64,000 nucleotides of DNA from Planctomycetota bacterium (lineage in GTDB: Bacteria; Planctomycetota; SZUA-567; H5-PLA8). Under the pieces are notes generated by a model. It saw only the letters and a program-made list of their open reading frames with translations, was not told the origin of the DNA and searched no databases. The stretch spans positions 248,001 through 312,000 of the forward strand of contig JAOSKN010000003.1 in assembly GCA_027493525.1 (NCBI GenBank), written 5' to 3'. Of this stretch, positions 26,612 through 35,246 are shown piece after piece. Position 1 is the stretch's first letter. Each line of letters begins with the position of its first letter. The translations under genes and the position numbers were made by a program.

Positions 26612-28882
26612 TCAGACGAGGCCCCAGCGTTTGCGCAAGAGCCACTCGCTGAGCAGCAGCCCCACGAAAGCCATGAAGACGCTCCAATGGTTCCACAGCT
26701 CCGAAGCCTCGCGCACGGTTTTCGCGTAACCCGCCGGGGCTTGCAGGAGTTTCTTGAACGCCTGGCCGCCCTGCGCGGCATCGAAGTATTGCCCGCCGGA
26801 GAGTTCGGCGAGCTGGCGCAGCAGGCGCAGGTCGGCGCGCGGATTGTCGTTCTCGACGTCGTACACCTCGACCTGGAACGAGAGTTCGTCCTTGGCGAGC
26901 ACGCCGCCGGCGAGATCCTGCAACTCGACGCGGTAGGTGTAGGAGCCCGGCGCGGGCGGGCTGCTGCGGGCGCGGAAGTCCCCGGCGCCGCGGCCCAGCT
27001 CCCACGTCCGCTTGCGTTCGCCGCCGGACTCCAGGGTCGCGACGACTTTGGCGTCGTCGAGCTTGCCCTTCAGCGCGGCGGTTTCCTGGACGTGCGCGAC
27101 CAGTTCGACCTCTTCGCCCAGCAGGTACTGCAAGCGGTCGCTCTCGACGAAGACGGCCTTGTCGGCGTCGCGGTAGTCGCTGCGCGAGAGCCATGTCGCC
27201 AGGCCGCGCCAGAAACGGCGGTGCGCGTCGGTCTGCCCGGCCTTGAGCATCCATTGCCAGGTCGCGTCGCCGGTGAAGACCGCGCTGCGCCCCTTGCCGT
27301 ATTCCTGGACTGCCAGCAGGGTCTTCTCCTCGGCGCGCAGCAGCACCTTGGCCGCCGGTTTGACGCCGCCGATGCCGCTGACGCCCGGCAGCGGGGGGAG
27401 TTTGCCCCAGAGTTCGCGCGAGGCCGCGGGATCCTCGGCGAGGCGCAGGGCGGGGTGGTCCTGCCCGTCGGGGGTCACGGAGATTCGGAGCGGCCCGTCG
27501 AATCCTCCGTCGGTCCAATTCATCTCCACGGGCAGCACGCTCGCCAGAGGCGTGCGGTGCCAGCTTCCCGGCCCCAGGTTCTGCACGCCGCCCAGCATCA
27601 GGACCGAGCCGCCGTTCTCCACGAACCGGGCCAGCCGGCTCAAGGCGCCGCTGGAGAAGCGCTTCGCCGGAAGGTCGCCCAGGATGACCAGCCGCAGCTC
27701 GGACCAGTCCTCGTCGCGCTTGGGCAAGAGGAGGTCCGCGTCGCCCTCCCGCGCCGCGAAGGCGTTGAGCGCGTGCAGGCTCACGTTCGGCGCGGTCTCC
27801 AGGGCCGAGCGGAGCGCGCCGAACTCCTTGCGGATCGTCCCTTCCACGTACCAGATTCCCAGCCGCGTGCGGTAGACGCGGAAGTACGCGAGGCGCTGGT
27901 TGTTGTTGACGTTGGCCTCGCCCGGAAGCACGGGGAGCGCGGCGACGACCCGGTGCATGCCCAGCGCGGTGGGCCGGTAAGGCACCTCCACGCGCTCCAG
28001 GTGCTTCCCCTCGGGCAGGTTCAGCTCCTCTTCGGCGATCTGCTCGTCGTCGACCTTGACCGTGAGTTTGACCCGTTCGGGCTTGGGAAGCTGCGACTCG
28101 ATTTCCAGGTGCATGAGCATCTGGCTGCGGACGAAAGCGCGCTCGGGCACTTCCAGGAGCTTGACCTGGAGTTCGCGGTAGTCGGCGGGCGGCGTCTCCG
28201 CCCCGACGCCGACGGCATAGACGGGCACGTGGCGGCCGGGGGCCTTGAGCGCCTTCGCGAAGGGCGCCGGATCGCGCGGCACGTTCTGGCGGCCGTCGCC
28301 GATCAGGAGCACCCCCGCGCACGGCGCGCCGCCGGAGTCGACGCCCACCCGCTCGAGCAGCCCGGCCAAGTCGGTGGCTCGGCCGTCGGCGCGAAAGGCC
28401 GACTGGGAGGCCTCCTCCCCCGGGAGCCGCGAGGTTTCGCTTGGCGCCGCGTCGAAGCGGAAGCGGCGAATCTCGAAGTTCCTGCTCAACTCGGCCAGTT
28501 CCGCCTGATGCTCTGCCAGAAGCCGTCCCGCGAACTCCCAGCGCGTCGCCTGGCCCGGCGCGTCCCGCAGGTTCATGCTGCTGGAGCTGTCCACGGCCAG
28601 GAAGCACAAGCCGCGCTCCCGGAACGTGGTCGCCTGCACGACGACCGGGCGCGAGAGGCAAAGCAGGATCACACCCGCCGCCGCCGCGCGAAGGCTCCAT
28701 AAAAGGAGGCACCGGGGCGCGTTCAGCGGGCGCGTGCTCCGGGCGTAGCTGCGCATGGCCCCGAAGACCGCCAGGCCCAGGAGCAGCAGGAGCAGATACC
28801 ACGGCACGAACGGGTCGAAAGTGAGCTCTGGGGGGCCCCCGGATTCGGTGGCGACGCTGGAGGATTGGGAGGTTCGTTCCAT
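26612..28882 (-). CDS. Membrane protein with VWA-type and amidotransferase-like domains
   Basis: A 756-residue membrane protein. Two transmembrane helices near the start (about 27-43, YLLLLLLGLAVFGAM, and about 63-80) lead to a von Willebrand A-type domain with the metal site DSSSSMNL (DxSxS). A beta-sandwich region follows, then a glutamine-amidotransferase-like segment (RLVILGDLPAKRFSSGALSR, FVENGGSVLMLGGVQ), and a last transmembrane helix near 735-752. This is the layout of the conserved 'glutamine amidotransferase/VWA' membrane proteins of PVC-type genomes, often linked to MoxR ATPases, although no MoxR gene is in this window. It probably senses or assembles envelope complexes. Confidence 0.75.
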   Translation of the reverse strand: MERTSQSSSVATESGGPPELTFDPFVPWYLLLLLLGLAVFGAMRSYARSTRPLNAPRCLLLWSLRAAAAGVILLCLSRPVVVQATTFRERGLCFLAVDSSSSMNLRDAPGQATRWEFAGRLLAEHQAELAELSRNFEIRRFRFDAAPSETSRLPGEEASQSAFRADGRATDLAGLLERVGVDSGGAPCAGVLLIGDGRQNVPRDPAPFAKALKAPGRHVPVYAVGVGAETPPADYRELQVKLLEVPERAFVRSQMLMHLEIESQLPKPERVKLTVKVDDEQIAEEELNLPEGKHLERVEVPYRPTALGMHRVVAALPVLPGEANVNNNQRLAYFRVYRTRLGIWYVEGTIRKEFGALRSALETAPNVSLHALNAFAAREGDADLLLPKRDEDWSELRLVILGDLPAKRFSSGALSRLARFVENGGSVLMLGGVQNLGPGSWHRTPLASVLPVEMNWTDGGFDGPLRISVTPDGQDHPALRLAEDPAASRELWGKLPPLPGVSGIGGVKPAAKVLLRAEEKTLLAVQEYGKGRSAVFTGDATWQWMLKAGQTDAHRRFWRGLATWLSRSDYRDADKAVFVESDRLQYLLGEEVELVAHVQETAALKGKLDDAKVVATLESGGERKRTWELGRGAGDFRARSSPPAPGSYTYRVELQDLAGGVLAKDELSFQVEVYDVENDNPRADLRLLRQLAELSGGQYFDAAQGGQAFKKLLQAPAGYAKTVREASELWNHWSVFMAFVGLLLSEWLLRKRWGLV

Positions 28883-28969
28883 TGGGCTTGGCGTTGAGCG
28901 GTCCCGTTTTGCATTGCCGGCCGGCAGGGCTCGTCACGGAGCCCGGCTTGTTCTTGTTATCCATCTACT

Positions 28970-29064
28970 CGACGGAGTTTATCCCAACGGCGTGCCTGAA
29001 AAACGTGCAAAGATCGAGGAAGTTTGCACTTGAATGGATGTGACACTCGATAAACTTTTTGTCG
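28970..29064. other. Nested stem-loop element upstream of the esterase gene
   Basis: The outer arms are AGTTTATC at 28976-28983 and GATAAACT at 29049-29056 (8 bp, perfect), extended by CGAC at 28970-28973 with GTCG at 29061-29064. An inner stem pairs GTGCAAA at 29005-29011 with TTTGCAC at 29023-29029 around an 11-base loop. It lies between the divergent VWA gene and the esterase gene and ends 62 bases before the esterase start. It may be a leader structure or regulator site. Confidence 0.45.
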
Positions 29065-29126
29065 GGATTTTACACCATGTGCCTATTACCGTGTGCTGAT
29101 ATGACCGCTCGGAATGTAAACTCGCG

Positions 29127-30671
29127 ATGACCAGGCGAACCACAAGCTGGAAATTGACTGCGCTTTGTGTGTTGTGCCTGGGCGCATCGCATGCTGAAGT
29201 CAGCATGCAGCCTATCTTCTCCGACAACATGGTCTTGCAGCGCAACGCGCCTGTCCCGATCTACGGGGAGGCCGAGACCGGTACGGTCGTCACCGTACAG
29301 TTTAATGGGCAGGTGCTGAACGTCACAGCCGACGCGGAGTTCCGCTGGCGCGTGGACCTTGCGCCCATGGCCGCCGGGGGCCCCTTCGAACTGGTCGTAA
29401 CCTGCGACGAGAACGCGTTGACGTTCCACAACGTGATGGTGGGAGAGGTCTGGATCGCCGTGGGCGCGTCGAACATGGCGCGCGGCCCGGCCGGGTTGCG
29501 CGAGGACCTGGACCTGCTCCGAAATAACGATTTCCCGGCGATCCGGTTCTTCGACTTGCGCGGCGGCAGTTCACTGATCGCCGGCACGCAGTATCGCGGC
29601 GCCTGGACCGTAGCGGATCGGCGCGCGGTGCGCCGGATGTCGGGGATCGCATTCTGGTTCGCGTACGACCTGCACGTGGCTACGGGCGTGCCCGTGGGTG
29701 TGGTGGTGGCGGTGGCGGGCGGCGGGAGCGATCATTGGGCCGCACGGCTGGAATTGACGCTTGATCCCAAACTCGAAACGTATTTGGCTCGCGGCGACGG
29801 CCGGTACGAGAGTGCGTTGGCCCAGAAGCAGGCTTACGAGGCGGCCCTGGCCGCCTGGCGGACCGCGTACTTGCAGGCCAAGAGCGACGGCAGCCGCCTG
29901 CCCCGTAAACCGCGCGAACCGCGTTTCGGCGGCGGCGGGGCCACCTCCCATTTCTACGGCAAGATCGCTCCGCTGATCCCGTACCGCGTCGGCGGCGTGA
30001 TCTGGTACATCGGGATTTACGACATCGGCGACAGCGAGCGCATGCGCCTCCTGGTGCCCGCGATCGCGCGGGGCTGGCGGCGCGAATGGGGCCAGGACAT
30101 CACCTTCTGCATGACCGAGATGGTCCGCCTGGGCGGGTTCACGTCGAACCCGGCGTCCGACGGCCCGCGCAACCTGGCGCGCAACCGGGAAGCCCACGCC
30201 GCGGTGCTCCAGGAGCCGCTTTCGGCGGTGCTCTCGACGGTGGACATCAGCAGCGGCGGCGTGCACTTCAACAATCGGCACGCGGTGGGCAGCCGCGCGG
30301 CGTTGGCGGCGCGGGCGCTCCATTTCGGCGAGGCCATCGAGTATCTGGGTCCGATCTTCGACGGCATGACGGTCGCGGGGAACGAGGCCACGCTGAGCTT
30401 CACCCATCTGGGCGGCGGCCTGACGCTCTCCGACAGCGGCCCGCCGCGCGGCTTCGCCGTCGCCGGCGCCGACGGGGTTTTCCGGCCGGCCGAGGCGCGG
30501 ATCGAGGGCGATACGGTGGTGGTCAGTTCACCCGAGGTGGCCGTACCGGTGCACGTCCGTTACGCCTTCGTGGACGGGCCGAACGTGAACCTCTTCAGCG
30601 CCGCGGGCCTGCCGATGGTGGGGTTCCGCACCGACAACTTCGGCGTGAAGGGTCTGAGCTACTACCCATAA
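29127..30671 (+). CDS. Sialate O-acetylesterase-like secreted protein, degenerate active site
   Basis: A 514-residue protein with a signal peptide ending near LGASHA. The N-terminal PIFSDNMVLQRNAPVPIYGE and VMVGEVWIAVGASNM are the hallmarks of the sialate O-acetylesterase (SASA) family, except that the usual GQSNM nucleophile motif reads GASNM. The middle block GVIWYIGIYDIGDSERMRLL replaces the normal GAIWYQGESN, so the oxyanion Asn and its Gln/Glu are missing. The C-terminal His region is kept (VHFNNRHAVGSRAALAA). The serine and histidine are retained but activity is doubtful. A role as a binding or altered-specificity enzyme for acetylated glycans is an inference. Confidence 0.75.
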   Translation: MTRRTTSWKLTALCVLCLGASHAEVSMQPIFSDNMVLQRNAPVPIYGEAETGTVVTVQFNGQVLNVTADAEFRWRVDLAPMAAGGPFELVVTCDENALTFHNVMVGEVWIAVGASNMARGPAGLREDLDLLRNNDFPAIRFFDLRGGSSLIAGTQYRGAWTVADRRAVRRMSGIAFWFAYDLHVATGVPVGVVVAVAGGGSDHWAARLELTLDPKLETYLARGDGRYESALAQKQAYEAALAAWRTAYLQAKSDGSRLPRKPREPRFGGGGATSHFYGKIAPLIPYRVGGVIWYIGIYDIGDSERMRLLVPAIARGWRREWGQDITFCMTEMVRLGGFTSNPASDGPRNLARNREAHAAVLQEPLSAVLSTVDISSGGVHFNNRHAVGSRAALAARALHFGEAIEYLGPIFDGMTVAGNEATLSFTHLGGGLTLSDSGPPRGFAVAGADGVFRPAEARIEGDTVVVSSPEVAVPVHVRYAFVDGPNVNLFSAAGLPMVGFRTDNFGVKGLSYYP

Positions 30672-30680
30672 GCATCTCGT

Positions 30681-32162
30681 TCAGTTCTTCGCGCGCAGCG
30701 CCTGCAGCTTCGACTCCAACAGCGGCCGGAGCACCTGCGGGTTGCCCTGGCCCTTCAGGGCCTTCATGCAGCGCCCAAAAAGCGCGTTGACGACCGCGTC
30801 CTTGCCCGCGACGTAATCGGCGACCAGCTTCTGTTCGGCCTTCAGGACCTCGGCGACGGCCCGTTCAATCGCGCCGGTATCGGAGACCTGGGCGAGGCCC
30901 TGTTCCTGGACGATGGCCGCGGCGTGCTTCGCGCCTTTGGCGTCCAGCATCGCGGGGAAGACCTTCTCCTTGGCGGTGGCGCGGTTGAGCGCGCCCTGCT
31001 CGACGAGCTTGAGCAGTTCGGCGCACTGGCCTGGCGTGACGCCGCAGGCGTCGAGCGATACTCCGCGCTCCTTCAGTACGCCCTGGCTGTCGCTGATCAC
31101 CCAGTTCGCCGCCGGCTTCGGCTCGATGCCGGCCTTGACGAGGGCGTCGAAGTAGGCGCCTTGCGCGCGGTAGTCGACGAGCGTGCGCGCGTCTTTCTCG
31201 GGGAGCCCCATCCGCTTCGTGTAGCGCTCGAAGCGCGCCTCGGGGAGTTCCTCGATGGTCGCGCGGACGCGCTCGATCTGCGCCTCGCTCAGCGTGACCG
31301 GCGGCAGGTCGGGCTCGGGGAAGTAGCGATAGTCGCTGGCTTCCTCTTTCGTACGCATGGTGCGGATCTCGCCGGTCTGCCCGTTGAAGAGGCGCGTGGA
31401 CTGCACGACCTTGCCGCCTTCGGCGTAGATGCGCTTCTGGTCCTCGACCTCCTGGACGATCGCCTGCTCCACGAAGCGGAAGCTGTTCATGTTCTTGATC
31501 TCGCGGCGCGTGTTGAAAGCCTGCTGGCCGCGGGGGCGGATCGAGACGTTGGCGTCGCAGCGCAGCGAGCCCTCCTGCATGTTGCAGTCGCAGACGTCGA
31601 GATACTCGAGGATCCGCGCGAGGGCCTCCATGTACGCGCGGGCCTCGGCCGGCGTGCGCAGGTCGGGCTCGCTGACGATCTCGATCAGCGGCGTGCCGGC
31701 GCGGTTGAGGTCCACGCCGCTGCCGCGGGCGTGCGCGTCGTGGACGAGTTTTCCGGCGTCTTCCTCCAGGTGCACGCGGGTGATGCCGATGGTCTTGCGC
31801 GCGCCGTCGAGATCGATCTCCAGCTTTCCGCGCGTGGCAAAGGGGAGGTCGTACTGGCTGATCTGGTAATTCTTCGGCAGGTCGGGGTAGTAGTAGTTCT
31901 TACGATCCCACTTGGTGAAGGGGGCCAGGCCGCAGCCTAGCGCCAGCGCCGCCTTCAGCGCCATCTCGAACGCCGTCTCGTTGAGCACCGGCAGGCTCCC
32001 GGGCAGGCCGAGGCAGACCGGGCAGACGTGGGTGTTCGGCGGATCCCCGAAGACGGTCCTACAGCCGCAATAGAGCTTGGTCCGCGTCTTGAGCTGCGCG
32101 TGGACCTCGAGCCCGACGATCGTTTCCCAGGTGGAGAAGTCGACGGCGGCGGCGCTGGTCAT
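30681..32162 (-). CDS. gatB: Asp-tRNA(Asn)/Glu-tRNA(Gln) amidotransferase subunit B
   Basis: A full-length 493-residue GatB. It starts WETIVGLEVHAQLKTRTKL, has the zinc cysteines in YCGCRTVFG and VCPVCLGLPG, and the DKKNYYYPDLPK-like block as DRKNYYYPDLPKNYQISQYD. The C-terminal YqeY-like tail is also present (ALFGRCMKALKGQGNPQVLR). With GatA and GatC, which are not in the window, it amidates misacylated Glu-tRNA(Gln) or Asp-tRNA(Asn). Its stop lies 9 bases from the stop of the convergent esterase gene. Confidence 0.97.
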   Translation of the reverse strand: MTSAAAVDFSTWETIVGLEVHAQLKTRTKLYCGCRTVFGDPPNTHVCPVCLGLPGSLPVLNETAFEMALKAALALGCGLAPFTKWDRKNYYYPDLPKNYQISQYDLPFATRGKLEIDLDGARKTIGITRVHLEEDAGKLVHDAHARGSGVDLNRAGTPLIEIVSEPDLRTPAEARAYMEALARILEYLDVCDCNMQEGSLRCDANVSIRPRGQQAFNTRREIKNMNSFRFVEQAIVQEVEDQKRIYAEGGKVVQSTRLFNGQTGEIRTMRTKEEASDYRYFPEPDLPPVTLSEAQIERVRATIEELPEARFERYTKRMGLPEKDARTLVDYRAQGAYFDALVKAGIEPKPAANWVISDSQGVLKERGVSLDACGVTPGQCAELLKLVEQGALNRATAKEKVFPAMLDAKGAKHAAAIVQEQGLAQVSDTGAIERAVAEVLKAEQKLVADYVAGKDAVVNALFGRCMKALKGQGNPQVLRPLLESKLQALRAKN

Positions 32163-32260
32163 GGTTGCGCGGGACTCCCGTGCCGGTTCGCGCCGGCCGG
32201 GCGCGAGCGTGGCGGCATGATAGGAGAGGCTCGCGCCGCCGACAATTCCAAACGCGGAGC

Positions 32261-35066
32261 TTAGCGCCAGGAGCCCAATGTCGCCTTGGTCCGGCGCAAT
32301 TCGTACACCGTCTCGAAGACGAGCAGGCCCTGGAGGGTTTCCAGTTCGAAGCGCACCGGCAGCGGGTACGCCAGCGGCTGCCCGTCGCCGGCGGGGGGAT
32401 GCCGGTGTCGAGAAGGCCCTTGCTGGTCACGGCGAAGGTGCGGTTGGCGTTGGAGAAGCGCAAGGCCTGAAGGTCCGGCGGGACGATGCCGAAGCTCCGC
32501 GGGTTGAAGGTGAAGGACCGCTTGGCGAATTCCGCCGGCGAAACCCGGAGCGTATGGAACGAGACCTCAATGGCGTGGCCGTCCAGGACGATTCGAAGGT
32601 CGGCGTTATTGACGAGTTCGTCGACGAGTTGCAGCGGCCCGCCGCCCCGGGGCGCGATGCCGCCGCTCAGCGTGAGTTTGAACCCGCCGCCTTGCGGGTC
32701 GGGCAGGGCCTTGGCCGTGGCGCGGGTGACGGCGAATGCGCCGTCGAAGACGGGATCCTTGGCGAAATTGAAGGCGCCGCGCGAGCTGCGATCCCGGCTG
32801 GAATTGAATGTGAACGCGAATGCGCCCTGGGCCTCGAGCGGCGCGCCCAGCCCGCCGCCTTCCAGCCGCAGGCGCACGTGGATCAGGTGCGCGCCCTTGC
32901 CGGTCCGGTTGGCGGGATTCAGGAGCGGGGCGAGGTCGGCGCTGCTCGCGTTCAGGCTGAAGCTCCCGTCGGCGGGCTTGAACTGGTAACGCAGGGCGGG
33001 CGTCTCGCCGCGCGGCGAGGCGTAGCGCCCTATCGAGTCGAGCGCCTGCGCGGGCGCGAAGAGGCTTCCGTTCAGGAAGCAGGAGACCGCGATGCCGCCC
33101 GGATCGGCGGGCAGGGCGTCGCGGCGGAAGCGCCCGGCGAGCAGCAGGCGGTCCGCGTTGTCACGCTGAAAGTTGATGCTGTAGCTGCCCTTGGTCAGGT
33201 GGAGCGCCGCGCCGTCCACCGCTCCGGGCACGCTGCCGTCGCTGGCCGTCACGTACAACTCGGCGCTGGTTTCGTCCTGGCCGTCGGAGACGGCGACACG
33301 AAGCTGGTAGACGCCCGGCGCGCCGAAGGTCGCCACGGTCTGGTCGGCGTCCTCGCCGCCATTGGGCGCGAACGTCGCCGCCGCGGGTCCGCCGACGAAG
33401 GACCAGGTGTAGGTCAGCGGCTCGGGCCCGCCGTCGGGATCGCTGGCCGTGACGAGCAGGTCGCCGCCGGCCGGCAGGAGCACCGGATCGGCGGCGGCAA
33501 GCGGCCCGGTCCCAGGACCGGCGGCTGGTTAGGCGGCGGCAGCCGGGTCACGGTGAGCGTGTCGGAGCCGGTATTTCCCGCCGCATCGAGAGCCATGACG
33601 GTGATGACGTTCGGGCCCAGCGCCAGCGCCACGTTCGGCACGGACCAGGAGACCGTGCCCAGCGCGAAGCCCGAGCCGCCCGCGTCGTTCGACCACGTCA
33701 CCAGCGCAACGCCGCGGTCGTCGTTCGCGGCGCCGGAAAGGGCGGTGGTCTCGGCCACCGTCGTGTACTTCGTCCCCAGCGTCGGGAAAAGAATGGTCAC
33801 GCCGGGCGGCGAGGTGTCGGGAGGCGGACCTTGCTCGAACGCGCCGCGGTCGATCCCGGCGCCGAAGGGCCGCGTCGTGCCCTGGAGGTCTTCGCCGGGC
33901 GCGCCCGTGCCCGAGAACTCCAGCGCCCCGGAATTGAGGGCGGGGGATCCGGCCTTCAGCGTGTAGTCGTCGGCGGCCGTGTCGGTGAAGACCGCGCCGG
34001 GCGGATTGAGGAATTCGTGCGCCGCCTGCGCGCCCCCGGAGATGTTCGTGAACGTATTGTAGTCGTGCGAGAACCCGCTCACGGCGCCCGCCGAGATTCC
34101 CGTTCCGAAGGTCGTATACAGGAGGTTGTTGAACGCGACGTTGTTGTTCGCCCCGTCGGCCAGCCGCAGCGCCGCCCCCGAGGCGGAAGGATTGTAGACC
34201 GTGTTGTTGACGACCAGATTGGACGCGCTGGCCGCCGCGCCGTTCTGGACGTACAGGTGGATGCCGCGCTGGCCGTTGCGGTAGAGCAGGTTGTTCTGCG
34301 CGATGCCTTGGGCGGCGCCGTCGAGGCCCAAGGCGTCCCCCCCGGGGTGCCCGTAGACCTCGTTGCGCTCCACGAGCCAGAACGAGATCGTCCCGTCGCC
34401 GCCCAGACTCAGGTTGCCGTCGAGCCGGATGCCGTCCAGGCCGTTTTCGTGGACCTTGTTCCGCCGCAGCGCCGGACCGTCCGCGCCGCCAAGCACCGCG
34501 ATGCCGTGGGCCGCGTTCCCGTAGACCTCGTTGCCATCGGCGGCGAACTCGCGCGCCAGCACCGCGCGGATGCCGTCGTGCCCGGCGCTGGCGCTGGTCC
34601 CGTTGCCGTGGACCACGCAATTCCGGACGACCACGCCCCGCGTGTCGGTGCCGGTCGTATCGGTGAGGGAACGGACCAGGATCCCGGCCTTCGGCGCGCC
34701 GGCGACTTCGAAGCCGTCCACCACGATGTAGCTCTTGCCGCGGATCGCGACGTGGTGGTCGAGTTCCTCCCCCACGGCGTCGCCGCTTGGCGCGTCGATC
34801 AGCGCGCCGCCCGGATTGGCCGCGCGGAAGACGATCGGCGATCCCGAAGATCCCGAGTTTCGCGCGACGAAGCCGTCGTAGGAACCGTCCGCGACGACGA
34901 CGGTGTCGCCGGCGTTCAGGGTGTCGGCGGCCTTCTGCAGGGTCCGCCAGGGGCTGTCCGGCAGGCCGCTGTTGCCGTCGAGGCCGCCAGGCGCGACGGC
35001 GTACTCGGTGGCACGCGCCGGGAGGCCGGCGAGGGCGAGCAGGAGGATCGTGATGGCGCCGCGCAT
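32261..35066 (-). CDS. Secreted right-handed beta-helix protein with PKD/cadherin-like C-terminus, two frameshifts
   Basis: Signal peptide MRGAITILLLALAGLPARA, then YAVAPGGLDGNSGLPDSPWR, the usual opening of bacterial beta-helix polysaccharide-binding proteins or lyases. NNxxxN-type coils follow (VERNEVYG, AQNNLLYRNG, NLVVNNTVYN). After about residue 400 come PKD-like beta-sandwiches (PLTYTWSFVGGPAAATFAPN, GVYQLRVAVSDGQD). The frame breaks twice: near 33503-33509, where one added base continues as GPLAAADPVLLPAGGD, and at the G6 run 32393-32398, where one added base gives GDGQPLAYPLPVRFELETLQ and ends at TAA 32261-32263. The joined protein is about 935 residues. It is probably cell-surface or extracellular. 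Confidence 0.65.
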
Positions 35067-35246
35067 GATGAGGTCAACGGCAGCCGGATGCGCGCACACC
35101 TGTCCGCGCCAATCCAGCCATCGAGCTTCCGGGGGCCATTTCCAGCTATAGGGGACTCGACGGGGCTAGGATTACAAGAATAAAAATCCTGCGATTTCCG
35201 GCCATCCGGCCGATTCACCGCCCGGACGCGCCTGCCTGCCCGGCCC

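Noticed and set aside
32059..32260. Overlap of the beta-helix gene with gatB
   Set aside because: The overlap exists only in the shifted frame; after repair at 32393-32398 the gene stops at 32261, before gatB.
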